Assembly: GCF_008727865.1 (NCBI RefSeq)
Contig: NZ_VTWU01000002.1
Location: forward strand, 719,188-783,187
Source of the DNA: Hymenobacter busanensis
GTDB taxonomy: Bacteria; Bacteroidota; Bacteroidia; Cytophagales; Hymenobacteraceae
Length of the DNA stretch: 64,000 nt
Direction of reading: 5' to 3'
Positions within the stretch are counted from its first letter, which is position 1. Each line of letters starts with the position of its first letter. Shown one piece after another: positions 8,139 to 17,457 of this stretch. Under the pieces are notes generated by a model. It was not told the origin of the DNA and made no database searches. It was given only the letters and a program-made list of their open reading frames with translations. Made by a program: the position numbers and the translations under genes.

Positions 8139-10713
8139 ATTGCAGCAGGTTATAAATACCAATAAGGCGCTCATCTTTTTCCTTTCCGCGGATGTCCGCA
8201 AGGGTGCCTTTGAGGTTCGGCATGTTTTCCGACAGGGTTCGGAGGCCATGGTATGCCCCAAGACGCACGTAGTATTCGGGATGCGTGCGCGCCATGACTT
8301 CGAGTTTGCGCAAGCCTTTGTCGCGCTCTACGGCGGGCATGCGGAGCATGAACGTGCCGAAATCCTGAGCTACCTGATACAACTCGGCGCTGTTGCTGTC
8401 GTCGAGACGATGCAGGTACCACTGGTATTGATCGGCATTGCCATTAAGGGCATAATAGCCCGACAATGCGGTGACCAAGGCCGGGTTGGTTTCGTTTTGT
8501 AGCGAATTGATTTTTTCGCGCGTTGCAACGGTCGGGGCTTTGGCCAAGGCGTTGATAGCCGCGCCCATTACCAGATACGAACTGTCGGCTAGGGCCTTGG
8601 CGTATACTTCGCTGAAGTCTTCGTTGGGGAAAGTGCCGAGGGCAAGCAGTGCCGTACTGCGCACGCGGCTGTCTTTATCAGTAATGGCTACGCGCTTGAG
8701 GTCTTGGCGAACGGCACCGCCTTCGGGGCCTTTGTAGCGGCGTAGCGCCTCGGCCGCGGCCCGGCGGGTTCCCCAGAACTTATCGTTGAGCGCGTTGCGG
8801 AGCATGCCACTTACCAGCAGGTCGCCCACTTTGGGTTTGAGCTCCTCAATGGCTTGTAGCTTCGAGAGGAAGTTGCGGGCGTGGTAGTATTGGTACACCA
8901 GCTCGTCCTGGGTCTTTTCCTCTTCCAGATCGGCCAACAATGTCTTCTCGGCATCGAACTGCACGAGGCTGGGCTTCTGGTTGACGGGCAGTTGGAACGT
9001 TTGCGCGGCTTTGGTAACGACGATGCGGTGGTCGGTGGGCTGGTTGTTGCTCCAGGTAGTGACAACAACCGGCAGGCGGTAGATGGGTTGATAGAGTGTG
9101 TCCTGCTTCTGCACCACGTGCAGCGTCACTTTACCGTCGGCGTAGGAATGCGACACGGCCACGTCGGGGTGGCCGCGCTGCATGAACCATTGGTCGAAGA
9201 ACCACATGAGGTCTTCGCCGGTCACGTCTTCGAAGGCCATGCGTAGCTCGGCAATTTCTACAGCCGAGTACTTGTTCTGGGCGAGGTAACGGTTGAGGGT
9301 GGTGAAGAAGGCATCGTCGCCGATGAGGCCGCGGAGCATGTGGAGCACGCGGCCGCCTTTCTCGTAGGAGTGGCGGTCGAACATGTCCTCCTTATCGGCG
9401 TAGCGGTAGCGAATGAGCGGTTCACGCTTGCCCTGGGCTTCCTCGAAGTAATAGCCAAGCTTCTTATGTGCCTGCAGGTCGGCTTCCTCCCGGCCGTACT
9501 TGAACTCGGCCCAGAGGTATTCGCTGTAATCGGCAAAGGACTCGTTCAGCGGCAGATTCGACCACGATTCGGTGGTCACGTAGTCGCCAAACCACTGGTG
9601 AAACAGCTCGTGGGCAATAACGTCGTCGCGGTTTTCGTCGAGCAGTTCCCGCTTGGTGAGCTGCACGTTTTCGCCGTGAATAGTGGCCGTGGTGTTTTCC
9701 ATAGCCCCCGATACGTAGTCGCGCACGGCTACCTGGGCGTATTTGTCCCACGGATAATCGATGCCGAGCTTCTTGGAAAAGAAGTCCATCATCTGAGGCG
9801 TGTTGCCGAACACCGCCTTGGCCGAGGCAGCGTATTTGGGCTCGACGTAGTAATCGACGGGCTTGCCGCGCCAAGTATCGTTGATGACGGCGTAGTCGCC
9901 CACGGCCAGCATGGCCAAGTACGGCGCGTGCGGCTGATTGAGCTTCCAGGTATCGGTGCGGGTGCCGTCGCTGTTTTTCTTGGAGGCCGTCAGTAGGCCG
10001 TTCGACAGCGTTTTGTACTGCGCATCTACGGTCAGGCTGATTTCCTGCGTCATGCGCTGATTGGGCCGGTCAATGGTCGGGAACCAGCAGGAGCTGCCTT
10101 CCGTCTCGCCCTGCGTCCAGATCTGCTTGGGCTTGTTCTTGTCAGTACCCAGCGGGTTGATGAAGTACAACCCTTTGTCGGAGGTAATGGCAGCGCTGCC
10201 GCCAGCGGCCAGTTCGTTAGGCTTGGCCATGTACTGAATGCGCACCTGGTAAGGCTCGGTGCGGGCATAGGCCTTGTCGAGCGTGATGCTCAGGCGCCGC
10301 TTGTCGTACTGGTAGTTGAGGTTCTTTTCCTTGGTGCCGGCCAGCAGTTTCACACTCTTCACGTCAAAACCCTTGGCGTCGAGCACGAGCTGCGTTTGCG
10401 GGTAGAAATGCGGCCGCACGGTGATGGTAGCCACGCCCAGCAGCCACTGCTTCGCCCAATCAAACTTCACGTCGAGCTTGGTGTCGACGAGGTCGTGGAG
10501 GATGGTGGCGGCGGGCTGCACCGGGTTGACGGGCGGCAGCCAGTTGGGCACCACCAGGATGGATTGCGGCGAAATCTGCGCGGCCGGCGCGGGCTGAGTA
10601 ATAGGCGCTTTGCGGGCGCCGTTTTTTTTCGGAGTCGACTTGGTAGGCTGGCCTAGCAGGGTAAAGGGCAAGGCAATAGCCCAGAAGAAGGCGCCGAGGG
10701 CCGCGTATCTCAT
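8137..10713 (-). CDS. M1 family zinc aminopeptidase with C-terminal HEAT-like repeats
   Basis: The product is an exported metallopeptidase that would release N-terminal residues from peptides. The 858-residue protein starts with a signal peptide (MRYAALGAFFWAIALPFTLL). The M1 motifs are SGAMEN (about residue 338, substrate N-terminus recognition) and HELFHQWF with the downstream NESFADY (about residues 366-390, zinc ligands and catalytic Glu). From about residue 600 the sequence turns into helical repeats such as RRAAAEALRRYKG and RSTALLALGTF, as seen in the larger bacterial M1 enzymes. It is a single gene, divergent from the biotinyl protein gene. The precise substrate is unknown. Confidence 0.9.
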   Translation of the reverse strand: MRYAALGAFFWAIALPFTLLGQPTKSTPKKNGARKAPITQPAPAAQISPQSILVVPNWLPPVNPVQPAATILHDLVDTKLDVKFDWAKQWLLGVATITVRPHFYPQTQLVLDAKGFDVKSVKLLAGTKEKNLNYQYDKRRLSITLDKAYARTEPYQVRIQYMAKPNELAAGGSAAITSDKGLYFINPLGTDKNKPKQIWTQGETEGSSCWFPTIDRPNQRMTQEISLTVDAQYKTLSNGLLTASKKNSDGTRTDTWKLNQPHAPYLAMLAVGDYAVINDTWRGKPVDYYVEPKYAASAKAVFGNTPQMMDFFSKKLGIDYPWDKYAQVAVRDYVSGAMENTTATIHGENVQLTKRELLDENRDDVIAHELFHQWFGDYVTTESWSNLPLNESFADYSEYLWAEFKYGREEADLQAHKKLGYYFEEAQGKREPLIRYRYADKEDMFDRHSYEKGGRVLHMLRGLIGDDAFFTTLNRYLAQNKYSAVEIAELRMAFEDVTGEDLMWFFDQWFMQRGHPDVAVSHSYADGKVTLHVVQKQDTLYQPIYRLPVVVTTWSNNQPTDHRIVVTKAAQTFQLPVNQKPSLVQFDAEKTLLADLEEEKTQDELVYQYYHARNFLSKLQAIEELKPKVGDLLVSGMLRNALNDKFWGTRRAAAEALRRYKGPEGGAVRQDLKRVAITDKDSRVRSTALLALGTFPNEDFSEVYAKALADSSYLVMGAAINALAKAPTVATREKINSLQNETNPALVTALSGYYALNGNADQYQWYLHRLDDSNSAELYQVAQDFGTFMLRMPAVERDKGLRKLEVMARTHPEYYVRLGAYHGLRTLSENMPNLKGTLADIRGKEKDERLIGIYNLLQ

Positions 10714-10819
10714 TGGGGTAGAATTGGGGTAATCTGGGCTTGAAGTTCGGGAATAATTTCAGATTCCGCCTATCTTTAAGCCCTTTTCCGCCCTCGCCTC
10801 ACCCCTATTTCCTGCCCGC

Positions 10820-11320
10820 ATGCTACAGGTCCGCACCGGCCCCGATTCCGTTTGGGACGTCGATTACCGCCCCGATCAGATTACCGTCAACGGGCAGCCG
10901 TTTAGCTGGGACTTGGTGGAGTTGGGCAACGGCCGCTACCATTTGCTGTGGCAAAACCGCTCCTACCCCGTGGAGGTAGTGAGCGTAGATGGCGCCGCCA
11001 AGACCGTGCAGCTCAAGCTCGATGGCCACCGCTTCGAGCTGCAGGCCAAAGACCGTTTCGATTTGTTGCTCGACAAACTGGGCATGAGCCAAGCGGCCAG
11101 CAATAAGATCAACGAGGTGAAGGCGCCCATGCCAGGCCTAATCGTGGATATTCGGGTGGCGCCGGGCCAAACGGTGCAGAAAGGCGACCCGCTGCTGGTG
11201 CTGGAGGCCATGAAAATGGAAAACATCCTCAAAGCGCCCGGCGACGGCACCGTAAGCGCCGTAAAGGTGAACCTGCGCGACAACGTGAACAAGGGCCAGA
11301 TTCTGGTCCAGTTCGCGTAA
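10820..11320 (+). CDS. Biotin/lipoyl-attachment domain protein (biotin carboxyl carrier type)
   Basis: This is a biotinylated carrier protein of an acyl-CoA carboxylase type enzyme. The 166-residue product has a beta-rich N-terminal half of unknown role and a C-terminal biotinyl domain (about residues 97-166) with KAPMPGLIVDIRVAPGQTV and the biotin-accepting lysine in EAMKMEN. Such proteins in Bacteroidetes usually work with separate propionyl/methylcrotonyl-CoA carboxylase subunits, which are not in this window. It is followed by a terminator and then pyrH. Confidence 0.85.
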   Translation: MLQVRTGPDSVWDVDYRPDQITVNGQPFSWDLVELGNGRYHLLWQNRSYPVEVVSVDGAAKTVQLKLDGHRFELQAKDRFDLLLDKLGMSQAASNKINEVKAPMPGLIVDIRVAPGQTVQKGDPLLVLEAMKMENILKAPGDGTVSAVKVNLRDNVNKGQILVQFA

Positions 11321-11324
11321 GCTC

Positions 11325-11350
11325 AAAAGCGCCTCAACCGGGCGCTTTTT
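11325..11350 (+). terminator. Terminator after the biotinyl carrier gene
   Basis: A 9-bp perfect stem (AAAAGCGCC with GGCGCTTTT, 7-base loop) ends in five T, five bases after the stop codon. It separates this gene from pyrH. Confidence 0.75.
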
Positions 11351-11386
11351 GCGCCTTTAGCTAAGTCACAACTCAACCCCAGACCG

Positions 11387-12184
11387 TTGAAATACAACCG
11401 AATTCTGCTGAAGCTGAGCGGCGAGGCCCTGATGGGCAAGCAGCAGTACGGCATCGACGCCGAGCGTCTGATGCAGTACGCCGAGGAAATCAAGACCGTG
11501 GCTCAAACCGGTGTGCAGGTGGCTATTGTCATCGGCGGCGGCAACATTTTCCGCGGCGTGCAGGCGGAGGCCTTCGGGCTCGACCGTGTGCAAGGCGATT
11601 ACATGGGCATGCTGGCCACCGTCATCAACTCGATGGCCCTGCAAAGCGCCCTTGAGAAGCTGGGCGTACCTACGCGTCTGCTATCGGGCGTTACCATTCA
11701 GCGCGTGTGCGAGCCGTACATCCGCCGGCGCGCTTTGCGGCACCTGGAGAAAGGCCGCGTGGTCATCTTTGGGGCGGGCATTGGTTCCCCGTACTTCACT
11801 ACCGACTCGGCCGCGTCGTTACGGGCTATTGAGGTGGAGGCCGACGTGGTGCTGAAAGGTACCCGTGTGGATGGCATCTACACCGCCGACCCGGAGAAAG
11901 ACCCGTCGGCTACGCGCTACCCGCAGATTACCTTCGACGAGGTAATGGAGAAGAACCTGAACGTGATGGACATGACGGCTTTTACGCTCTGCAAGGAGAA
12001 TAATCTGCCCATTATTGTGTTCGACATGAACAAAGGCGGCAACTTGCAGAAACTTGTGGAGGGCGAAGCCATTGGTACCCTGGTTACCATGAACGGCGAC
12101 GACAGCCACCGGCTCGACCCTAAACACAGCGCGTTGCAGCCCGACTTAAAACGCGCCTCGGCGACGCCTACGGAGCAAGCCTGA
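11387..12184 (+). CDS. pyrH: UMP kinase
   Basis: UMP kinase phosphorylates UMP to UDP in pyrimidine nucleotide synthesis. The product begins (M)[20 protein letters not shown] from a TTG start; no ATG fits the family N-terminus. It has the amino acid kinase fold with the GGGNIFRG motif (about residue 53), [15 protein letters not shown] (about residue 130) and the [12 protein letters not shown] uridylate region. At 265 residues it is longer than usual because of a polar C-terminal tail of about 25 residues after GTLVTMN. It lies 51 bases upstream of frr; pyrH-frr is a widely conserved pair. Confidence 0.95.
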   Translation: MKYNRILLKLSGEALMGKQQYGIDAERLMQYAEEIKTVAQTGVQVAIVIGGGNIFRGVQAEAFGLDRVQGDYMGMLATVINSMALQSALEKLGVPTRLLSGVTIQRVCEPYIRRRALRHLEKGRVVIFGAGIGSPYFTTDSAASLRAIEVEADVVLKGTRVDGIYTADPEKDPSATRYPQITFDEVMEKNLNVMDMTAFTLCKENNLPIIVFDMNKGGNLQKLVEGEAIGTLVTMNGDDSHRLDPKHSALQPDLKRASATPTEQA

Positions 12185-12235
12185 TTTGTTTTTACCACTC
12201 ACCCCGACATTTTCCCAACTCATTTCCGCCCCCCA

Positions 12236-12799
12236 ATGGACGAAGAAATTCAGTTGTACCTGAGCGACGCCGAAGAATCGATGGAAAAGGCGCTGCAGCA
12301 CACCAACACCGAACTCAGCCGCATCCGCGCCGGCAAGGCCTCGCCGGCCATGCTCGACTCCCTACGCGTGGACTACTACGGCACGCCCACGCCCATCAGC
12401 CAAGTGGCCAATGTAGCCGCGCCCGATGCCCGCTCACTCGTTATCAAGCCTTGGGAGAAAAACATCCTCGGCGAAATCTCGAAGGCCATTAAGAACAGTG
12501 ACTTGGGCCTGAACCCGATCATGGACGCCGATTCTATTCGTCTGAACCTGCCGCCGATGACCGAAGAGCGTCGTCGGGAGTTGGTGAAGCAGGTGAAAAA
12601 CGAGTCGGAAGGCGGCAAGGTGCGCATCCGCGGCATTCGCAAAGACGTGAACGAGTCGTTGCGTAAGCTGCTGAAGGAAGGCGCTGCCGAAGACGCCATC
12701 AAAGACGCCGAAGCCAAGGTGCAGAAGTTTACCGACAGCTACATCGTGAAAATTGATGCAGCCATGAGCAAGAAGGAATCGGAAATCATGACCATCTGA
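12236..12799 (+). CDS. frr: Ribosome recycling factor
   Basis: RRF works with EF-G to split post-termination ribosomes. The 187-residue protein shows the conserved ELSRIRAGKASPAMLDSLRV segment (about residues 25-44), the VDYYGTPTPISQVANV segment and the C-terminal RRRELVKQVKNESEGGKVRI helix region. Length is normal. It is the second gene of the pyrH-frr pair and ends at a strong bidirectional terminator. Confidence 0.97.
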   Translation: MDEEIQLYLSDAEESMEKALQHTNTELSRIRAGKASPAMLDSLRVDYYGTPTPISQVANVAAPDARSLVIKPWEKNILGEISKAIKNSDLGLNPIMDADSIRLNLPPMTEERRRELVKQVKNESEGGKVRIRGIRKDVNESLRKLLKEGAAEDAIKDAEAKVQKFTDSYIVKIDAAMSKKESEIMTI

Positions 12800-12814
12800 T
12801 TCCGCTGCCTGGCG

Positions 12815-12858
12815 CAACAAAAAGCCCCGACTGCATCAGCAGGCGGGGCTTTTTGTTG
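12815..12858. terminator. Bidirectional terminator between frr and nadD
   Basis: A perfect 15-bp inverted repeat (12815-12829 with 12844-12858; core AAAAAGCCCCG / CGGGGCTTTTT) has A/T runs on both sides and lies between the convergent frr and nadD genes, so it can terminate both. Confidence 0.85.
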
Positions 12859-12875
12859 TATGGTGTAAAGCTGAG

Positions 12876-13472
12876 TTAGCGTTGCCAGTAGCCTTTTGCT
12901 TCAATTTCCTGCGCCACGTCGTCGGGCACTAAGTAGCGAATGGATGCCCCAGCTTGCAGACTGTGCCGGATGAACGTGGCCGAAATGTCCAGCAACGGTG
13001 CTTCTACCACTCGTACGCGCGGCCAATCGGGCAGGACATCGACGGCAAAGCCGGGACGCGGATACACGTAGACGTCTAGCTCGGTTCGTAGGCGCTCGGC
13101 GCCTTTCCAGCGCGGTAGGCCCGCAAGGTTGTCGCCGCCGGTGATGAGCACGAATTCTGTACCCGGGTGCTGGCGGCGCAGTTCGTCGAGCGTGTCGATG
13201 GTGTAGCTAGGGCGCGGCATGGTGAATTCCACGTCCAGGGCGCGCAGCCGGTCGTTGCCGGCAATGGCTAGTTCGACCAAGGACAGGCGGGCGGCTTCGG
13301 GCAGCAGTTCTTCTTCTACTTTGAACGGGCTCTGCGGCGACACTACCAGCCATACGGCCGACAAATCGGTGCGCGTGGCCATAAAGTTGGCCAGAATCAG
13401 GTGCCCGGTATGGATGGGGTTGAACGAGCCGAATAGCAGACCTACCCGTTGCGAAGCCTCAGGCGTTGCCAT
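12876..13472 (-). CDS. nadD: Nicotinate-nucleotide adenylyltransferase
   Basis: NadD adenylates nicotinate mononucleotide in NAD synthesis. The 198-residue protein has the nucleotidyltransferase signature GLLFGSFNPIHTGHL near the start (HxGH motif) and the C-terminal ISATFIRHSL motif (equivalent of ISSTxIR). The segment FVLITGGDNLAGLPRWKG matches the family's substrate-binding region. It lies 6 bases downstream of gmk and appears co-transcribed with it. Confidence 0.94.
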   Translation of the reverse strand: MATPEASQRVGLLFGSFNPIHTGHLILANFMATRTDLSAVWLVVSPQSPFKVEEELLPEAARLSLVELAIAGNDRLRALDVEFTMPRPSYTIDTLDELRRQHPGTEFVLITGGDNLAGLPRWKGAERLRTELDVYVYPRPGFAVDVLPDWPRVRVVEAPLLDISATFIRHSLQAGASIRYLVPDDVAQEIEAKGYWQR

Positions 13473-13478
13473 CAGGGC

Positions 13479-14063
13479 TTACACAATGGCCGGCTCGCCC
13501 GAAATGAAGTCGCGCACGAGCTTTTCGGCTTGCGCGGTGGCTACATCCAAGTCGTCGTTGACGATAACGCCATCGAAGCGGTCCTCAAAGGTCAACTCGA
13601 AGTTGGCCTTGTAGAGCCGCGCCGAAATGCTTGACGCCGAATCGGTAGCGCGCGACTTAAGCCGCTGCTCCAGCACCTCCATCGACGGCGGTTTTACAAA
13701 CAGGCACAGGGCGCGGTCCTTGTAAAACTCCTTTACCGACAAACCACCTTTCACGTCGATATCGAGGATGGCGTGCTTGCCGCTTTCCCAGATTCGCTCG
13801 ATTTCCGATTTCAGAGTGCCGTAGTAGGAGCCCTCGTAGACTTCCTCCCACTCCACGAACTCGTCGTGGCGGATTTTCTCCTGAAACTCCTGAACCGTAA
13901 TGAAATAGTAGTCCTTGCCATTCACTTCGGCCCGACCGCGACGGTCGCGGGTGCAGGCCGAAATAGAAAAGCTTAGCTCCGGCACACGTTCCATGAGCCG
14001 GTGGACGATGGTGGTTTTGCCAGCACCGGAAGGCGCCGAAAAGGCAATGATTTTCCCCTGCAT
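13479..14063 (-). CDS. gmk: Guanylate kinase
   Basis: This enzyme converts GMP to GDP. The 194-residue protein has the P-loop FSAPSGAGKTTIVHRL at residues 8-23, the GMP-binding segment with SISACTRDRRGRAEVNGKDY and the FVEWEEVYEGSYYGTLKSEI segment. Length is typical. It lies 9 bases downstream of the anti-sigma gene and 6 bases upstream of nadD, giving a compact sigma/anti-sigma/gmk/nadD operon. Confidence 0.96.
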   Translation of the reverse strand: MQGKIIAFSAPSGAGKTTIVHRLMERVPELSFSISACTRDRRGRAEVNGKDYYFITVQEFQEKIRHDEFVEWEEVYEGSYYGTLKSEIERIWESGKHAILDIDVKGGLSVKEFYKDRALCLFVKPPSMEVLEQRLKSRATDSASSISARLYKANFELTFEDRFDGVIVNDDLDVATAQAEKLVRDFISGEPAIV

Positions 14064-14072
14064 GGGGCGAAA

Positions 14073-14366
14073 TTAGGCCTTTTCGGCCTGCACCCGCGCC
14101 ATTATTTTAGAGGACAGCTCCGAAGGCACGCCTTTGCGGCCCACGTACTGGTTCACAAAATCTACGAAGATGCGCTGTTTATCAAGGCTATCGAAGCACG
14201 GCGAGCAGTCTTCGGCGTGGTTGACGAAGTAGTCTTCGTCCTCAACGCTGGGCTCGTTGCCCACGATGAGTTGGTCTAGAATCGTATTCACACGCTCACA
14301 GTCGGGCCCTTGGGCGGTTGTGGTTGCCGGGGCACCGAGTTGGTTGGGAGTAGACTTTGCAGCCAT
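14073..14366 (-). CDS. Putative zinc-binding anti-sigma factor
   Basis: The 97-residue protein lacks a membrane span and contains HAEDCSPCFDSL (about residues 50-61), an HxxxCxxC motif typical of zinc-binding anti-sigma domains that hold an ECF sigma factor inactive. Its gene lies 38 bases downstream of the ECF sigma gene, the usual sigma/anti-sigma order. The rest of the protein is helical and charged, as in this family. Assignment is by motif and context; the signal sensed (possibly redox, through the cysteines) is inference. Confidence 0.7.
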   Translation of the reverse strand: MAAKSTPNQLGAPATTTAQGPDCERVNTILDQLIVGNEPSVEDEDYFVNHAEDCSPCFDSLDKQRIFVDFVNQYVGRKGVPSELSSKIMARVQAEKA

Positions 14367-14404
14367 AACTTGGGGGAGAAAGGAAGAAAGAAGAGTTTCG
14401 AAGT

Positions 14405-15076
14405 CTAGTTGTCGTCTTCGTCATCTGCCAAGGCAACACCGTCTTCGTCGGATTCGTTACCGTAGCCCATTTTTTTCGCGTAACGTTCGAGCTTCTCTTT
14501 CAAAAAGTTGCGCGCCCGGTGCAGGCGCGAGCGAACCGTGCCGATGGGAATATCGAGCACTTTGGCCATTTCCTCGTAGGTAAACCCTTCCAGGTCGCAG
14601 AGGATGATGACGGTGCGGAAATCCACGGGCAGCGAGTTCAGCGCCGAGGCCACTTCATCACCGATCAGGTCGCGGGTGGCTTGCTGACGCAAATCGGCGG
14701 AGGTAGACCCCGCGTCGCCATCCGAATCCACGTCTTCGGTGTTGTAGTAGCCTTCGATTTCGCTGTAATCGACTTTGGCCGGCTGCTTGCTTTTTTTCCG
14801 AAAGTCGTTGATGAACGAATTTTTCAGGATGCGAAACAGCCACGCTTTGGCGTTGGTTCCCGGCTCGAAGTACTCGAAAAAGCGGTAGGCCTTCAGATAG
14901 GTCTCCTGGACGAGGTCGTTGGCGTCGTCCTCGTCGAGGGTGAGGCGGAAGGCAAAGTTGTAGAGCGAATCCAGCACCGGCAGCAGCTCGGCCTGAAAAC
15001 GACGGTCTTTTTCCTCCTTGCTCAGTTTGGGTACCCGTTCGGGAGTATCACTCATAAGTGGGTGGGGTTCGGGCAA
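14405..15076 (-). CDS. RNA polymerase sigma factor, ECF (sigma-70 family)
   Basis: This is an alternative sigma factor. Region 2 is visible as DANDLVQETYLKAYRFFEYF plus NAKAWLFRILKNSFINDFRK (about residues 50-95) and region 4 as LPVDFRTVIILCDLEGFTYE plus IPIGTVRSRLHRARNFLKEK (about residues 148-190). A Ser/Asp-rich linker and an acidic C-terminal tail (DEDGVALADDEDDN) are somewhat unusual. The start could also be the ATG at 15055 (MSDTPERVPKL). It is the first gene of the cluster with the anti-sigma, gmk and nadD genes, which suggests a general stress or growth role. Confidence 0.92.
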   Translation of the reverse strand: MPEPHPLMSDTPERVPKLSKEEKDRRFQAELLPVLDSLYNFAFRLTLDEDDANDLVQETYLKAYRFFEYFEPGTNAKAWLFRILKNSFINDFRKKSKQPAKVDYSEIEGYYNTEDVDSDGDAGSTSADLRQQATRDLIGDEVASALNSLPVDFRTVIILCDLEGFTYEEMAKVLDIPIGTVRSRLHRARNFLKEKLERYAKKMGYGNESDEDGVALADDEDDN

Positions 15077-15123
15077 GGCAGCTGTGAATATGCCTTACGA
15101 GCAAATGTAACGAAACGAACTAC

Positions 15124-16398
15124 TCATTGGGTTACGCCGCGGGCGGCGGCCCGGCGCTCGGTAGCTACCACCAAAAAGCCGTAGAGAAACACAAACAGGT
15201 TGAACCCAATTTGTAGCTCCAGTAGCGAATCGGCCAGGGCGGCGGCGCCGAATATGAGCAGGAAATGCCTTACGTACGGATTTCGCCGGGTGGCGGGTTG
15301 CCACAGCGGCCCCAGCAGCGCCCACAGCCACACGACAAGGCCCACTACGCCGGCCCCAACGAGGTAGTGCAGGTACTGATTGTGAATCATGACGCGGTTT
15401 TCGGGGCGCAGGCCGTAGTCGCGCCAGGCGTACTGTTCCATCATGGCCTGGCGCACATCGGCGGGGGCTACACCCAGCACGGGATGCTCCTGCACGAGCA
15501 CGCCGGCGGTTTGCCAGGCGGCAATGCGCTTGGCCAAGGAGTAGTCGTTGATGTCGTGCTGGTAATAGAACTGCTCGACATCGTAGCGGGTGCTTTTGTA
15601 GCGCTGCCGCACCGATTCAAGCGAATAATAGGCGACGAAGGGCATGAGCAACGCCAGCCCCAATAGCGCCAACGCCCACACCGGACGGCGCAGCAGCAAG
15701 CCCGCTGCCGTGGCGGCTAGACCCGCATAAAAAGCCAATAGGCCGGTGCGGTACGCCAACACATGCAGGCTAATGGCGGCCGCCGCAGCGGCCAGCAACA
15801 GCAACGGTCGGCCCCACTTCCCAATTCCGTCCTCTTGACTTAGGGAAAAGCCAAAAAAGCTTGCCAAAGCCAGCATCAAGCCGAAATGGATGTGAAAGAC
15901 GCCCGTAACGGAACCCACGTTCTGACCGGCATTGATTAGTTCGTGGGCGTCGTTGGTGTTCCACAGATAATAGCCCACAGTAGCCAAGCCCAACAACGCA
16001 TTGCCACCCACAAACAGTACCCCAACGGCAAACCGCTGCCGAACACTCAGGGGTGCAGCCAAGGCAAAAGCCAGCGGAACCCCAATCAGCGGAAGCTGCC
16101 GGAACAGCTCGTGGCGCCAGACAGGCCAATCCTGCGTGTACCACCACGTGAGTGGCATGAGCACATACAACAGCAACAGCCGCTGCACGCTGCGGCTACG
16201 CAGCCACAACGGCCAAGCAGCGCGCAGGCCAGGATTGAGCAGAGCGGCTACCACGGCTGCCACGGGCGCCAACGCTACCAACGCCCGCGCCGTCAGCAAT
16301 AGGCTGACGGTGCCAGCTACGCAGGCAATAAGTAGCAGGTACTGCGACAAATAGCCATTGAAGTACCACCGACGAACTAAGCTAACCACAGGATTCAC
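15124..16398 (-). CDS. O-antigen ligase family membrane protein
   Basis: The 424-residue protein is almost wholly made of hydrophobic spans (about ten to twelve), with one larger periplasmic loop (about residues 255-350) containing RIAAWQTAGVLVQEHPVLGV, NRVMIHNQYLHYLVG and nearby Arg/His, the pattern of the Wzy_C/O-antigen ligase family. Such proteins polymerise O-antigen or join it to lipid A core at the outer face of the inner membrane. The start is GTG. It lies downstream of two glycosyltransferases on the same strand, so a role in lipopolysaccharide or surface glycan synthesis is likely. Ligase and polymerase cannot be told apart by sequence here. Confidence 0.8.
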   Translation of the reverse strand: MNPVVSLVRRWYFNGYLSQYLLLIACVAGTVSLLLTARALVALAPVAAVVAALLNPGLRAAWPLWLRSRSVQRLLLLYVLMPLTWWYTQDWPVWRHELFRQLPLIGVPLAFALAAPLSVRQRFAVGVLFVGGNALLGLATVGYYLWNTNDAHELINAGQNVGSVTGVFHIHFGLMLALASFFGFSLSQEDGIGKWGRPLLLLAAAAAAISLHVLAYRTGLLAFYAGLAATAAGLLLRRPVWALALLGLALLMPFVAYYSLESVRQRYKSTRYDVEQFYYQHDINDYSLAKRIAAWQTAGVLVQEHPVLGVAPADVRQAMMEQYAWRDYGLRPENRVMIHNQYLHYLVGAGVVGLVVWLWALLGPLWQPATRRNPYVRHFLLIFGAAALADSLLELQIGFNLFVFLYGFLVVATERRAAARGVTQ

Positions 16399-16419
16399 GC
16401 AAGCTAAAACGACATTCTC

Positions 16420-17457
16420 CTAAAGGTAAGCGGGCGGCAGCGGCTCCCAAGCGGCAATGCGCGCCAGCACCTGCACCGGCTGTAGGGCCTTGATGCAGGT
16501 GCAGGCAGCGGCATCGGCGCGGCAATCCTGGCAGTCGGGCTTGTCGAACACCAGGTATTCGGCCCTGGGGCCGAGTGGCGCCCAACGGCCGGGGTGAATG
16601 GGCCGCATGGGTGGAAACAGGCCCAGTGCCTGCCGCCCCAACGCCGCCGCCAAGTGCAGCGGACCGGTACCCGAAGCCACCAGCCCGTCGGCGGCACCAA
16701 TGAAAGCCAGAAACTGCGGCAGGTTGAGTTGCCCGGTTAAATCGGTAAGTACTGCCGCGTGCTCCTGCAGCCACTCGCGCATGGAGTCGCCTTCGGCTTG
16801 GGTTCCGGTCACAAACACGCGGTGCCCCTGGGCCTGCAGCGTGCGGGCCAACGCGCCGAAATGCGCCAGGCCCCACTCGCGGCCGTGGCCTCGCGAACGA
16901 GGATGCAGAATAATGTTGAGTTGCCGACCGGATTGCCGCTGCAGCACCTGGGCAGTGGCAGAAGCCAGCGACTCTGCCGGTACCAAACGGCCCAGTGGCA
17001 CCAACTCGGATAAGGAAGGCACCGCTGCCAGGCCCAGCGGACGAAGCAGCTGCATATTAAGTTGGGCTTCGTGCAAGGGCGAATGGCGGCGGCTCAGGGC
17101 CACCAATCGGTTGCAAGTGAGCCAATGAAACCAGCGGCTGCGGGTGCCTATGCGCACCGGAATCTGGGCTTTGCGAGCCAACGAGGCCAAGCGGCGGCTG
17201 GGAAATACGTGCAGAATGGCGTCGGCACCTATCTGCTGTAGCGCAGCTATTTGCTCTTGTTCGGGCAGTTTTTGCAGGTCATCGTCGCTGATAAAGCTGT
17301 CGACGGCCGGACAAGCCGCTGCCACGGCGCGGGTGTAGTCGCGGCCCAACACCACCACGCGGCAGCCGGGGTAGCGCTGCTTCAGCCAACCGCACACGGG
17401 CAAGGTCAGCACCAAGTCGCCGATGGCATCGGTACGGCTTACGAGGAAGGTTTTCAT
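16420..17457 (-). CDS. Glycosyltransferase family 9 protein (heptosyltransferase-like)
   Basis: GT9 enzymes add heptose or related sugars to the lipopolysaccharide inner core. The 345-residue protein starts MKTFLVSRTDAIGDLVLTLP, the typical GT9 N-terminus, and shows the C-terminal donor-binding segment LVASGTGPLHLAAALGRQAL (about residue 262). Cysteines cluster near the end (DKPDCQDCRADAAACTC). I preferred this ATG to a longer in-frame start because it gives the family N-terminus and overlaps the upstream gene's stop as ATGA. Confidence 0.88.
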   Translation of the reverse strand: MKTFLVSRTDAIGDLVLTLPVCGWLKQRYPGCRVVVLGRDYTRAVAAACPAVDSFISDDDLQKLPEQEQIAALQQIGADAILHVFPSRRLASLARKAQIPVRIGTRSRWFHWLTCNRLVALSRRHSPLHEAQLNMQLLRPLGLAAVPSLSELVPLGRLVPAESLASATAQVLQRQSGRQLNIILHPRSRGHGREWGLAHFGALARTLQAQGHRVFVTGTQAEGDSMREWLQEHAAVLTDLTGQLNLPQFLAFIGAADGLVASGTGPLHLAAALGRQALGLFPPMRPIHPGRWAPLGPRAEYLVFDKPDCQDCRADAAACTCIKALQPVQVLARIAAWEPLPPAYL

